From Streptomyces tirandamycinicus (GTDB lineage Bacteria; Actinomycetota; Actinomycetes; Streptomycetales; Streptomycetaceae), in the NCBI RefSeq assembly GCF_003097515.1, contig NZ_CP029188.1, positions 2,916,501 through 2,980,500 on the forward strand: a stretch of 64,000 nucleotides of DNA, written 5' to 3'. Under the pieces are notes generated by a model. That model ran no database searches and was not told where the DNA came from. It saw nothing but the letters and a program-made list of their open reading frames with translations. Positions 37,131 to 45,950 of this stretch are shown piece by piece. The first letter of the stretch is position 1. Each line of letters opens with the position of its first letter. The position numbers were made by a program, and so were the translations under genes.

Positions 37131-37172
37131 TGTGTGTGCACACACCTTAAGCATTGCGTGCACACACACGCA
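37131..37172. promoter_or_regulatory. Two inverted repeats, probable MarR operators
   Basis: A perfect 14-bp palindrome GTGTGTGCACACAC lies at 37132–37145. A second inverted repeat, TGCGTG-N6-CACGCA, lies at 37155–37172. Both sit between the divergent SDR and MarR genes, about 20–60 bp from each start. This is where an autoregulating MarR dimer would bind (inference from placement and symmetry). Confidence 0.7.
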
Positions 37173-37191
37173 AGCCGGTATGATCGGAGGC

Positions 37192-37653
37192 ATGGCGACC
37201 AGGAAGCTCACCCCGGCGGAGATGTCCGAGGCGGACCACGCCTTCTACGGCCTGGTCTGGGCCGGGACCGTGCTCATCGAGCGCGTCGACCGCGCGCTGA
37301 CCAAGGCCCACGACCTGCCCGTCTCCTGGTTCGAGGTGATGCTCTGGCTCGCCGGCCGCGACGAGCCCGTCGCCGCCTCCGTGCTCGGCAACAGCACCAT
37401 GCTGAGCCGCAGCCAGGTCTCCCGCGTCCTGGACGCGCTGCAGGCCCGCGGACTGGTCTCGCGCACGCCGTCGGCCAGGGACGCCCGGTCCGTCGAGGTC
37501 GCGCTCACCCCGGAGGGGCGCGCGGTGTTCGAGGAGGCGGACGCCACACGGCGCGCCTGCCTGGCCCCGGTCTTCACCGACGTCCTGGACCGGGAGGACA
37601 TGGAGGCCCTGGGCGCGGTCTGGCGCAAGCTCAAGGCGCACAAGGACTCCTGA
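37192..37653 (+). CDS. MarR-family transcriptional regulator
   Basis: The 153-residue winged-helix protein shows LPVSWFEVMLWLAGRDEP, the recognition segment STMLSRSQVSRVLDALQARG and the wing SRTPSARDARSVEVALTPEG. MarR dimers usually repress a divergent gene and themselves, with release by a small ligand; the adjacent SDR gene is the obvious target. ATG with CGGAGG one base before it (an upstream in-frame ATG at 37180 is possible). Confidence 0.9.
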   Translation: MATRKLTPAEMSEADHAFYGLVWAGTVLIERVDRALTKAHDLPVSWFEVMLWLAGRDEPVAASVLGNSTMLSRSQVSRVLDALQARGLVSRTPSARDARSVEVALTPEGRAVFEEADATRRACLAPVFTDVLDREDMEALGAVWRKLKAHKDS

Positions 37654-37885
37654 TCGGGACGCGCTGGACATCGGGCACCGGAAGCAGGACGCCCGACGCG
37701 GGCGCGCGGCACGGCGGCCCGGCACCTCCCGGGGGTTCACCCGGCCGTCCGGCGGCACATGCGAGGAGCGCGGGCGAGCGGTATGCCTGAGTGTGACCGA
37801 CGGCTTTGCGCGTGTTACCGATGATCTTGCGCAGGGGCCGCCGTCCGGCACCTCGCCGGAGCCCGGGGACACACCAGGAGGCAGG

Positions 37886-38923
37886 ATGTCGCAGTCCGTC
37901 AGCTCGTCCGCCGGCTCAACCGCCGGCTCTTCCGCCGCGTCCGGGCAGCCGCAGCGGCACCGCATGGTGGACACGCCGGGCGGGCGCATCCATCTGGTGG
38001 AGCAGGGCACCGGGCCGCTGGTCCTGATGGTCCACGGGTTCCCCGAGTCCTGGTACTCCTGGCGGCACCAGCTCCCGGTGATCGCCGCGGCCGGCTACCA
38101 CGCGGTCGCGATCGACGTCCGCGGCTACGGACGGTCGTCCAAGCCCACCGCGCAGGAGGCGTACGGGATGCTCGGCCACGTCGCCGACAACGTCGCGGTG
38201 GTGAAGGCCCTCGGCGCCGAGTCGGCGGTGGTCGTGGGGCACGACTGGGGCTCCCCCATCGCCGCGAACACCGCCCTGCTGCGCCCGGATCTCTTCACCG
38301 CCGTGGCGCTGCTCAGCGTGCCCTACTCGCCCCGGGGCGCGGCCCGCCCCACCGACTCCTTCGCGGGCGGCGGCGGTGGGGACGAGTTCTACATCCACTA
38401 CTTCCAGCAGCCCGGCCGGGCGGAGGCCGAGATCGAGCCGGACGTCAGGTCCTGGCTGGCGGGGTTCTACGCCGGGGCCTCGGGCGACGCGAAGCCGTCC
38501 GCCGACGGCCCACGCTTCTTCGTCCCGCCGGGAGGGAGGCTCTGCGACCGGTTCCCGCGCGGCCCGCTGCCCCCCTGGCTGAGCGAGGAGGACCTGGACT
38601 TCTACGCGGGCGAGTTCGAGCGCGGCGGGCTGACCGGCCCGCTCAACCGCTACCGCAACATCGACCGCGACTGGGCCGATCTCGCGGCCTGGGACGGGGC
38701 GTCGATCACCCAGCCGTCGCTGTTCATCGGCGGGGAGCACGACGGGCCCACCGTGTGGATGGCGGACGCCATCAAGGCCTACCCGACCACGCTTCCCCGC
38801 CTGGTGTCCTGCCACATCCTGGACGGCTGCGGCCACTGGGTCCAGCAGGAGCGGCCGGACGAGGTCGGCAGCCTGCTGGTCGACTGGCTGCGGGCGCTTC
38901 CGGGCGGGCCCGGGCGGCCGTGA
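37886..38923 (+). CDS. Alpha/beta hydrolase, epoxide-hydrolase-like
   Basis: The 345-residue protein has the epoxide hydrolase signature: VHGFPESWYSWRHQLP (oxyanion hole and motif), DVRGYGRSSKP, the nucleophile elbow GHDWGS (Asp), a cap region containing YFQQPGRAEAEIEPDV and the catalytic His in GCGHWVQQERPDEV. It would open epoxides to diols. ATG at 37886 is preceded by GGAGG; a GTG 93 bases upstream is in frame but adds unstructured residues. Stands alone between MarR and the APC permease. Confidence 0.85.
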   Translation: MSQSVSSSAGSTAGSSAASGQPQRHRMVDTPGGRIHLVEQGTGPLVLMVHGFPESWYSWRHQLPVIAAAGYHAVAIDVRGYGRSSKPTAQEAYGMLGHVADNVAVVKALGAESAVVVGHDWGSPIAANTALLRPDLFTAVALLSVPYSPRGAARPTDSFAGGGGGDEFYIHYFQQPGRAEAEIEPDVRSWLAGFYAGASGDAKPSADGPRFFVPPGGRLCDRFPRGPLPPWLSEEDLDFYAGEFERGGLTGPLNRYRNIDRDWADLAAWDGASITQPSLFIGGEHDGPTVWMADAIKAYPTTLPRLVSCHILDGCGHWVQQERPDEVGSLLVDWLRALPGGPGRP

Positions 38924-38925
38924 CT

Positions 38926-39025
38926 CCGGGCCCCGCTCCCCCGGAGCCCGGGCCCCGCTCCCCCATGACTGCGGGCCCCGCCCCCGTGACTGCGGGCCCC
39001 GCTCCCCCGGGGCCCGGCCCCTCGC
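38926..39025. repeat. Tandem CTGCGGGCCCCG repeats between convergent genes
   Basis: About four copies of a ~22-bp unit containing GACTGCGGGCCCCGC lie between the epoxide-hydrolase-like gene and the APC permease gene. GGGCCC cores are self-complementary, so the array could act as a transcription barrier for both converging genes. Confidence 0.6.
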
Positions 39026-39039
39026 GGGTGCCGCGGTCG

Positions 39040-40599
39040 TCAGTCCTGGACCACCAGTGACGGGGTGTCCTTCGTCAGGACCTCGCCGCGGAAGAACGCC
39101 GGGCTGCGCCGCCGCATCACCGTCATGATCACTCCACCGAGGAGCAGCAGGCCGACGCCGATCACGAAGACCGACCCGACGCCGAGGACCGAGGAGCCGG
39201 AACCGTACGCCGGGTCCCACATGTCGAAGAGCGTCTTGCCGAACACCGCCGAGAGCAGCACGCCGCCGAGGACCGGGAAGAGGCCCTTGAAGGCGAAGTC
39301 GCGGCCCGAGCGGAAGAGCTCGGCGCGGAAGTACCAGGCGCAGGCGAAGGCGGTCAGCGCGTAGTAGAAGCAGATCATCAGGCCGAGCGCGTAGATCGTG
39401 TCGATCAGGACGTGCTCGCTGACGAGCGTCATCACGGTGTAGAACGCGCCGGTCGCGATGCCCGCGACGACCGTGGCGCGGCCGGGGACCTTGAAGCGCG
39501 GGTGGACCTTGGAGAAGGACCCGGGCAGGGCCTCGTACGAGGACATGGCGAGCACGGTGCGGGCGACCGGGATGAACGTGGTCTGGAGGCTCGCCGCGGC
39601 CGAGGCGAGCACGGCGATGAAGAGGGCCACACCGAGGACCGGGCCCATGACGGGGCCGGCGAGCGCGGCGAAGACGTTGTCGGAGGTGTCCGGGTTGGCG
39701 AGGCCGAGGCCCTTGTCGCCCGAACCGACGGCCATCTGGGCGGCGATGCCGGTGGCGAGGTACGAGCCGACGAGGACGACCATCGCGATGAGGGCGCCGC
39801 GGCCGGGGGTCCGGTCGGAGCCGGTGGTCTCCTCGTTGGTGGACAGGCAGGCGTCCCAGCCCCAGTACATGAAGATCGACAGGGACAGGCCGGCGGTGAA
39901 GGCCGCGAAGGACTGGACCGCGAAGGGGTTCATCCAGGACCAGGAGAAGTCGACGCCGGTGTCGAAGGCGCCCGCCCCGGCCTTCTGCAGGGCCATCGTG
40001 ACGAACACGGCCAGGACCACGAGCTGGAGGCCGACCAGGGCGTACTGCACGCGCTTGGTGGCGGTCATGCCGCGGTAGCTGATCGCGGTGGCGACGGCGA
40101 TCAGCAGGAGACAGGTGAGGATGTGGACGGCCTTGTTGCCGTCGAGGGCCGCGATCGCGTCGCTGCCGGTGACCTCACCCGCGAGCAGCCAGAAGTACGA
40201 GGTCGCGACGCCGGCGAGGTTGGAGAGCACGATGATCGTCGCGATCACCAGGCCCCAGCCGCACATCCAGCCCACGCGCGGGCCGAAGGCCTTGACCGTC
40301 CAGGTGAAGGAGGTGCCGGAGTCCGGCATCACCCGGTTCAGCTCGCGGTAGGCGAAGGCGACGAGCAGCATCGGCAGGAAGCCCGCCAGGAACACGGCGG
40401 GCATCTGCAGGCCGACCTCGCCGGCCGTGGAGCCGAGGGTCGAGGTCAGGCAGTACACGGGGGCGACCGTCGAAATGCCGATGACGGCACTGCCGAGGAG
40501 GCCGACGGAGTTCTTCTCCAGCCCCTTGGCCCGGACGCCCCCTTCGGAGCGTCCCCGTACCGTGTCCCCGACCTGGGGCCGCGTCTCCAGCTGAGTCAT
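39040..40599 (-). CDS. APC-family amino acid/amine permease
   Basis: The 519-residue polytopic protein has about 12–13 hydrophobic segments. It opens with GLLGSAVIGISTVAPVYCLT and FAYRELNRVMPDSGTSFTWT, the classic APC N-terminal pattern, and has a later SWSWMNPFAVQSFAAFTAGL. Likely importer of an amino acid or amine by proton symport; substrate unresolved. It lies downstream of an aldehyde dehydrogenase and a deacylase gene on the same strand, but a 372-bp gap makes a separate promoter likely. Confidence 0.88.
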   Translation of the reverse strand: MTQLETRPQVGDTVRGRSEGGVRAKGLEKNSVGLLGSAVIGISTVAPVYCLTSTLGSTAGEVGLQMPAVFLAGFLPMLLVAFAYRELNRVMPDSGTSFTWTVKAFGPRVGWMCGWGLVIATIIVLSNLAGVATSYFWLLAGEVTGSDAIAALDGNKAVHILTCLLLIAVATAISYRGMTATKRVQYALVGLQLVVLAVFVTMALQKAGAGAFDTGVDFSWSWMNPFAVQSFAAFTAGLSLSIFMYWGWDACLSTNEETTGSDRTPGRGALIAMVVLVGSYLATGIAAQMAVGSGDKGLGLANPDTSDNVFAALAGPVMGPVLGVALFIAVLASAAASLQTTFIPVARTVLAMSSYEALPGSFSKVHPRFKVPGRATVVAGIATGAFYTVMTLVSEHVLIDTIYALGLMICFYYALTAFACAWYFRAELFRSGRDFAFKGLFPVLGGVLLSAVFGKTLFDMWDPAYGSGSSVLGVGSVFVIGVGLLLLGGVIMTVMRRRSPAFFRGEVLTKDTPSLVVQD

Positions 40600-40971
40600 G
40601 AGGAGGACGTTAAGTGCTGCGGTTCCCGTATCCGGAGGTTGCGGGTTCGCATACGCGACCTTGGATAGTCATGCACTGGGACGCAGGACGCCACCGATTG
40701 AAAGGTCAGATCGGCAAACACCGCATGAATCCGCAGGCACCACATACCGGGTTCCGGATTGCGAAAACCGCAGCTGTGCCCGTTTTGCCCGTTTCCAAAA
40801 TTTCCCGTGACCTACGTCTCCCCCAACCGGCCGGCTCACCTGCCGGGCCGCTCACCTGCCGGGCCGCTCAGCCGCGGCCCGCCCCCGCCGCGGCCCGTTC
40901 GCCTGCCGTCCCGTCCGCCGTTCGCCCGCCGCTCGCCTGCTGGGCCGTCCGCCGCTCACCCACCGGGCCGC
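40600..40971. other. Promoter-bearing spacer upstream of the APC permease
   Basis: The half next to the permease (40600–40800) is unusually AT-rich for this window and probably holds its promoter. The half next to the aldehyde dehydrogenase stop (40840–40970) has tandem CACCTGCCGGGCCGCT-type repeats. No gene is supported. Confidence 0.5.
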
Positions 40972-42525
40972 TCACCCGCCCGGCCACACGATCGCCTGCA
41001 GTTCGCTGTACGCGTGCAGCGCGTAGGAGCCCACGTCCCGCCCCACTCCGCTCTTCCTGAAACCGCCGAACGGCGCCTCCATGTTCCGGCCCACCGTGTT
41101 GACGCCGACCCCGCCCGCCCGCAGCCGCCGCGCGACCCGGAACGCCCGGGCCACGTCACCCGACCAGACGTAGTCGATCAGGCCGTAGTCGCTGTCGTTG
41201 GCCAGCGCCACCCCCTCCTCCTCGTCGTCGAACGGCACCACGACCACCACGGGACCGAAGATCTCCTCCCGGACGACCCGCATGCCGTTGCCGCAGTCCG
41301 CGAGCAGCGCCGGGGCGACATAGAAGCCGCGCGCCATGCCGGGCCGCTCCCCGCCGGTCACCAGGCGCGCGCCCTCCTTCCTGCCCAGCTCGATGTACGC
41401 CTCGACGCGATCCCGGTGGGCGGCGGAGATCACCGGGCCGACCACGGTCTCCCGATCCGCCGGGTCGCCGACCTTCAGCCCGGCCGCGAACGCGCCGAGC
41501 CGCTCGACCAGCCGGTCGTACACCCCGCGCTGGGCCAGCACCCGGGTCGGCGCGGTGCAGATCTGGCCGCTGTAGAAGGCGAACGTGGTACCGATGCCCA
41601 GCACCGCGGAGTCCAGGTCGGCGTCGTCGAAGACCAGCGCGGCGCCCTTGCCGCCCAGCTCCATCAACTGCCGCTTCACGCTCCGCCCGCACACCTCTCC
41701 GATGCGCTGCCCCACGGCCGTGGAACCGGTGAAGCTGACCATGTCGACGTCGGGCGAGTCCACGGCCGCCTCCCCCACCTCCGCCCGGGAGCCGCTCACC
41801 ACGTTGACGACTCCCGGCGGGGCGCCGGCCTCCGCGAGCGCCTCCGCCATCCGGTACACCGACAGGGGGTCCTGCGGCGCGGGCTTCACCACGACTGTGT
41901 TGCCCATCGCGAGGGCCGGGGCGACCTTGCCCGCCGGGTTCGCCCAGGGGTTGTTGTACGAGGTGACGCAGGTGACCACGCCGACCGGGCGGCGCGCGGC
42001 GAGCGCGCCGAAGACACCCGCCCGGCCCATCGGCCCGGCCTCGACGACCTGCGGCGGCAGGCCCCGCTCGACCGGCTCCAGCGCGCCCCTGGCATACCTG
42101 CGGAACCGGGACACCCCCACCCCGACCTGCATGGCCCGCGCGGTACCGGCGGTGGCGCCGGTCTCGGCCCGGGCGAGTTCCGCGTACGCCTCGAACTCCC
42201 GGCGGATGACGGCGGCGGCCCGGTCCAGGATCGCCGCCCGCTCCTCGGGGGCCGTGCGCGACCACGCCTCGAACGCGTCCCGCGCCTCCGCGGCCGCCTC
42301 GTACACCTGGTCCCGGCTCGCCTCGGGGGCGAGACCGACGACCTCCTCCGTGGCCGGGTTCACCACCTCGTAGTGGCCGCGGTCCGGCTCGACCCACTCC
42401 CCTCCGATGAACAGCCGCTGTGCGGCAAGCCGCCGGGGCCCGGACCGGCGTGACGTGGACCGACTCGGCGTGGCGGACCGCTGAGGCACGGCGGATCCTC
42501 GCGACGTGGCCGGCTGGCGCGTCAC
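40972..42525 (-). CDS. NAD(P)-dependent aldehyde dehydrogenase
   Basis: The 517-residue enzyme has all family landmarks: NPATEEVVGLAPEA near the N-terminus, SYNNPWANPAGKVAPALAMG, the cofactor segment VSFTGSTAVGQRI, the catalytic Glu in MELGGKGAALVFDDADLD, the catalytic Cys in FYSGQICTAPTRV and the late EEIFGPVVVVVPFD. It oxidises an aldehyde to an acid. GTG start at 42525 overlaps the upstream deacylase stop (GTGA), so the two are co-translated. The first ~30 residues are an unusual Ser/Arg/Thr-rich extension. Confidence 0.92.
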   Translation of the reverse strand: MTRQPATSRGSAVPQRSATPSRSTSRRSGPRRLAAQRLFIGGEWVEPDRGHYEVVNPATEEVVGLAPEASRDQVYEAAAEARDAFEAWSRTAPEERAAILDRAAAVIRREFEAYAELARAETGATAGTARAMQVGVGVSRFRRYARGALEPVERGLPPQVVEAGPMGRAGVFGALAARRPVGVVTCVTSYNNPWANPAGKVAPALAMGNTVVVKPAPQDPLSVYRMAEALAEAGAPPGVVNVVSGSRAEVGEAAVDSPDVDMVSFTGSTAVGQRIGEVCGRSVKRQLMELGGKGAALVFDDADLDSAVLGIGTTFAFYSGQICTAPTRVLAQRGVYDRLVERLGAFAAGLKVGDPADRETVVGPVISAAHRDRVEAYIELGRKEGARLVTGGERPGMARGFYVAPALLADCGNGMRVVREEIFGPVVVVVPFDDEEEGVALANDSDYGLIDYVWSGDVARAFRVARRLRAGGVGVNTVGRNMEAPFGGFRKSGVGRDVGSYALHAYSELQAIVWPGG

Positions 42526-44261
42526 TTGGTGCTCACCGTCCTGGTGTCGCGGCCCGAGCGCAGCACCCGGCCCGGCAGGGCGCCGGTCACCCGGTCCTCG
42601 CGGATGACCTCGACCCCGTTGACCCGCACGGACACCACTCCCTCCGCGCGCGAGTCGAGCCGCGGGCTTTCGCCGGGCAGGTCGTGGACGAGGGTCGCCG
42701 GTCCGGCGTCGATCCGCTCCGGGTCGAACAGGACCAGGTCCGCGTGGTGGCCCTCGGCGACCCGGCCCCGCTCGCGCAGCCCGAACAGCCGCGCCGGATC
42801 GTCGGTCAGCATCCGCACCGCCTCCTCCAGCGGCACGAGCTTCCGGCCGCGCAGGCAGTCGCCGAGGAACCTGGTCGTGTACGGCGCCCCGCACATCCGG
42901 TCCAGGTGCGCGCCCGCGTCGGAGCCGCCGAGCAGGACGTCCTCGTGCCGCCAGGTCTCCGCCCGCAGCGCCCAGCTGGCCGGGTCGTTGTCGGCGGGCA
43001 TCGGCCACAGGACCGTGCGAAGGGAGTCGTTGGCGCAGATCTCCACCAGGCACTGGAAGGCGCCCTCGCCGCGCTCCGCGGCGATGTCGGCCACGACACG
43101 TCCGGTGAGGCCGTCGTTCGCGGCGGAGTAGGTGTCGCCGATGACGTACCGGTCGAAGTCGGCGAGCCTGCGGAAGACGCCCGCCTCCGGTGACCGGGCG
43201 CGGCGCAGCATCTCCGCGCGGACGTCCGGGTCGCGGAGCTCGGCGATCCGCTCCGGGACGGGCAGACCGAGGACGGCGCCCCAGCCGGGGATGAGGTTGA
43301 GGGCGCAGAAGGTGCCCAGGGACATGTTCATCGGGGTGAGGATGGGCATGGTGAGGGCGACGATCCGGCCACCGGCCCGGCGGGCCCGTTCGCTCGGCAC
43401 GAGCTGGCGGGGGACGCGCTCGGGGACGGCGGCGTCGACGGTGAGCACGTTCCAGTTGAGCGGCCGGCCCGCGGCGGCGCTCATCTCGACGAGCAGGTCG
43501 ATCTCCTCGTCGGCGAACCGGTCGAGGCACCCGGCGACGATGGCCTCGAGCTGGGTGCCCTCGTGCTCGCCGACGGCGCGGGAGAGCGCGACGAGTTCGG
43601 CGGGCTCCGCGTGCCGGGAGGCGACCGGGTCGCCGTCGCCGTCGGTGTGGGTGGACGACTGGGTGGTGGACAGTCCCCAGGCACCGGCGTCCATGGCGTC
43701 CCGCAGGAGCGCGGTCATCTGACGGAGCTGCTCCCCGGTGGGCCGGCCGCCGGTCGCGGCCGGGCCCATGACGTGCCGGCGCAGGGCGCAGTGGCCCACC
43801 ATGAAGCCGGCGTTGACGGCGATACGGCCGTCGAGCGCGTCCAGGTACTCCCCGAAGGTGTGCCAGTCCCAGGGCGCACCCTCCTCGAGGGCGACCAGGG
43901 ACATGCCCTCGACCTTGGACATCATCCGCCGCGTGTAGTCGGCGTCCTCGGGACGGTCGGGGTTGAGCGGCGCGAGGGTGAACCCGCAGTTGCCGCCGGC
44001 GACCGTGGTCACGCCGTGGTTCAGGGACGGGGTGGCGTACGGGTCCCAGAACAGCTGGGCGTCGTAGTGCGTGTGCGGGTCGACGAAACCGGGGGCGAGG
44101 ACCAGTCCGGTCGCGTCCTCGGTGGTACGGGCACCCTCGGTGACGGTGCCGGGTCCGGCGACGACGGCGACGCGGCCGTCGCGGATGCCGACGTCGGCGG
44201 TGCGGGCGGGGGCGCCGGTGCCGTCGACGAGCGTCGCGCGCGTGATGAGGTGGTCGAGCAT
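42522..44261 (-). CDS. N-acyl-D-amino-acid deacylase / D-aminoacylase-type amidohydrolase
   Basis: The 579-residue metal-dependent amidohydrolase opens LITRATLVDGTGAPARTADV. Its first metal motif is APGFVDPHTHYDAQLFWDP, followed by GGNCGFTLAPL, VGHCALRRHVMG and the C-terminal GGSDAGAHLDRMCGAP with HHADLVLFDPERID. This is the D-aminoacylase/dihydroorotase-like pattern; the enzyme would hydrolyse an amide such as an N-acyl-D-amino acid. Coupled by 4 bp to the aldehyde dehydrogenase. The spacer upstream is repetitive. Confidence 0.88.
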   Translation of the reverse strand: MLDHLITRATLVDGTGAPARTADVGIRDGRVAVVAGPGTVTEGARTTEDATGLVLAPGFVDPHTHYDAQLFWDPYATPSLNHGVTTVAGGNCGFTLAPLNPDRPEDADYTRRMMSKVEGMSLVALEEGAPWDWHTFGEYLDALDGRIAVNAGFMVGHCALRRHVMGPAATGGRPTGEQLRQMTALLRDAMDAGAWGLSTTQSSTHTDGDGDPVASRHAEPAELVALSRAVGEHEGTQLEAIVAGCLDRFADEEIDLLVEMSAAAGRPLNWNVLTVDAAVPERVPRQLVPSERARRAGGRIVALTMPILTPMNMSLGTFCALNLIPGWGAVLGLPVPERIAELRDPDVRAEMLRRARSPEAGVFRRLADFDRYVIGDTYSAANDGLTGRVVADIAAERGEGAFQCLVEICANDSLRTVLWPMPADNDPASWALRAETWRHEDVLLGGSDAGAHLDRMCGAPYTTRFLGDCLRGRKLVPLEEAVRMLTDDPARLFGLRERGRVAEGHHADLVLFDPERIDAGPATLVHDLPGESPRLDSRAEGVVSVRVNGVEVIREDRVTGALPGRVLRSGRDTRTVSTK

Positions 44262-44329
44262 GGTCGTCCCTTCGCGTGCGGGTGCCGGGGGTTGCGCCGG
44301 GTGGACGGACGGGCGGGGCGCCGGGGGCG

Positions 44330-44482
44330 GAGCAGTACGGGTACGGGTACGGAGACGGAGACGGTCAAGGGAGCGGGACGGGGACGGGGACAGGAGCGGA
44401 CGGACCGGGGACGGGAGCGGACGGACCGGGGACGAGAATGGGTACGGGTACGGGTACGGAGACGGTCAAGGGAGCGGGGAGC
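44330..44482. repeat. Nested direct repeats upstream of the deacylase gene
   Basis: Two copies of a ~35-bp segment containing GGGTACGGAGACGG and GTCAAGGGAGCGGG occur about 100 bp apart (near 44340 and 44445). Between them lie two tandem copies of the 20-bp GAGCGGACGGACCGGGGACG. The rest of the 44262–44701 spacer is GC-rich and without a supported gene. Confidence 0.7.
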
Positions 44483-44701
44483 GGTACGGGAACGGGTGGG
44501 GCCCGATCGGGGGTGCTGCGGCCGGCCGCGGCCGCGCAACCCTCCGACCGGGCCGGATGCGGGAGGCGGCCCGGGATGCCACCGCCCGCGGTCCCGCGCC
44601 TGCCCCGGCCCGCCCGGGTCCGGCGCGGACCCTGGCCGGCCCTGGCCGGACCCGGTCCGGGACCCGGCCGGGGAGAGGGCCGGCCGGGCCTCGGTCTCCG
44701 G

Positions 44702-45820
44702 TCACGCGGCCTCGCGGAAGCGCGTCGTACGGTGGATGGGATCGGTGTCGATCTTCGGGATGACGTGTTCGCCGACCAGGCGGATCGTCCGGAGGGTGTC
44801 CTCCCTGGAGATCCCGATGGGCAGGCCGAACGACAACTGGTCCGCGCCCGCCTGCTCCCACCGCTTGCACTGCGCCAGCACCTCGTCCGGGTCGCCGCAG
44901 ATCAGCAGCTCCTCCCGGATGAGGAGTTCGATGAGTTCCTCGTCGTACTCCGGCAGGGTCTCGGGCCACACCGGGAAGCCCTCGGGCCGCGGGAAGGTGT
45001 CGTGGTAGCGGAAGACCAGTGACTGCAGGTAGTGCAGACCGCCGGCCGCCGCCGTGCGCACCGCCTCCGCGTGGGTGGGGGCGCAGACGGCGGTGGAGGT
45101 CACCATCACGTTGTCGTTGACGTAGTCGCCGATGGGCTCGGCCTCGCGGATCGCGGTCTTGTACTGCTCCAGTACCCACTCCATGTCGGAGACCTTCTGG
45201 ACGCTGAAGCCCAGCACCCCGAGCCCCTTGCGGGCCGCCATGGCGTAGGAGGGCGGGGATCCGGCCGCGTACCACATGGGCGGGTGGGACTTCCCGTAGG
45301 GCTTGGGCAGCACCTTGCGCGGGGGCAGGGACCAGTGCTTGCCCCGGAAGCCCTGGTACTCCTCCTGGAGCCACATCTTGGGGAACTCGGCGATGGTCTC
45401 CTCCCATATCTCCTTGGTGTGGTTCATGTCGGTGATGCCCGGGAGGAAGCCGAGGATCTCGTGCGAGCCGGCCCCGCGCCCGGAGCCGAACTCATGGCGG
45501 CCCTCGCTGAGGTGGTCGAGCATGGCGACCTTCTCGGCGACCTTGACGGGGTGGTTGACCTGGGCCAGCGGGTTGAAGATGCCCGAGCCGAGATGGATGC
45601 GCTCGGTGGCGTGGGCGAGGTAGCCGAGGAAGACGTCGTTGGCGGAGAGGTGCGAGTACTCCTCGAGGAAGTGGTGCTCCGAGGCCCAGGCGTACTTGAA
45701 GCCGGACTTGTCCGCCTGGATGACGTACTCGGTCTCCTCCATCAGCGCCCGGTGCTCGGCGAGCGGGTCGGTCTCGGCGCGCTTGCCGACGTAACCCTGA
45801 ACAAAGAGGCCGAATTCCAC
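44702..45820 (-). CDS. LLM-class flavin-dependent oxidoreductase (LuxA-like)
   Basis: The 372-residue bacterial-luciferase-like monooxygenase contains SGFKYAWASEHHFLEEYSHL, RIHLGSGIFNPLAQVNHPVK and MLDHLSEGRHEFGSGRGAGS. Length and motifs fit FMN-type members rather than the shorter F420 type. In catabolic clusters these enzymes insert oxygen into cyclic or aliphatic substrates. Two copies of a 17-bp inverted repeat lie 36 and 113 bp upstream of the ATG, so it is probably repressor-controlled together with the neighbouring genes. Confidence 0.88.
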   Translation of the reverse strand: MEFGLFVQGYVGKRAETDPLAEHRALMEETEYVIQADKSGFKYAWASEHHFLEEYSHLSANDVFLGYLAHATERIHLGSGIFNPLAQVNHPVKVAEKVAMLDHLSEGRHEFGSGRGAGSHEILGFLPGITDMNHTKEIWEETIAEFPKMWLQEEYQGFRGKHWSLPPRKVLPKPYGKSHPPMWYAAGSPPSYAMAARKGLGVLGFSVQKVSDMEWVLEQYKTAIREAEPIGDYVNDNVMVTSTAVCAPTHAEAVRTAAAGGLHYLQSLVFRYHDTFPRPEGFPVWPETLPEYDEELIELLIREELLICGDPDEVLAQCKRWEQAGADQLSFGLPIGISREDTLRTIRLVGEHVIPKIDTDPIHRTTRFREAA

Positions 45821-45847
45821 GGGGGTTCACCGTCCCGTTCCTGCTTT

Positions 45848-45864
45848 TCTGACACACCGTCAGA
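45848..45864. promoter_or_regulatory. Operator A: perfect TCTGAC-N5-GTCAGA
   Basis: A perfect 6-bp-arm inverted repeat with a 5-bp spacer, centred 36 bp upstream of the LLM gene start at 45820. It matches four other sites in 45.9–55.0 kb, consistent with a TetR-type dimer binding site. Confidence 0.75.
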
Positions 45865-45915
45865 TTCGTTGAGGCCGACTGTTCCACCGCGCGTCCGGGG
45901 CGTCAAGAGAGCGGC

Positions 45916-45950
45916 GGCACCTCATCTGACACTGCGTCAGATGAGGTGCC
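45916..45950. promoter_or_regulatory. Operator B within a perfect 15-bp-arm hairpin over the SDR stop codon
   Basis: The TCTGAC-N5-GTCAGA core (45925–45941) sits in a longer perfect inverted repeat with 15-bp arms (GGCACCTCATCTGAC and its complement) and a 5-base loop. It covers the last codons and stop of the SDR gene and lies ~113 bp upstream of the LLM gene start. It may act both as a terminator of the SDR transcript and as a second operator. Confidence 0.7.
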
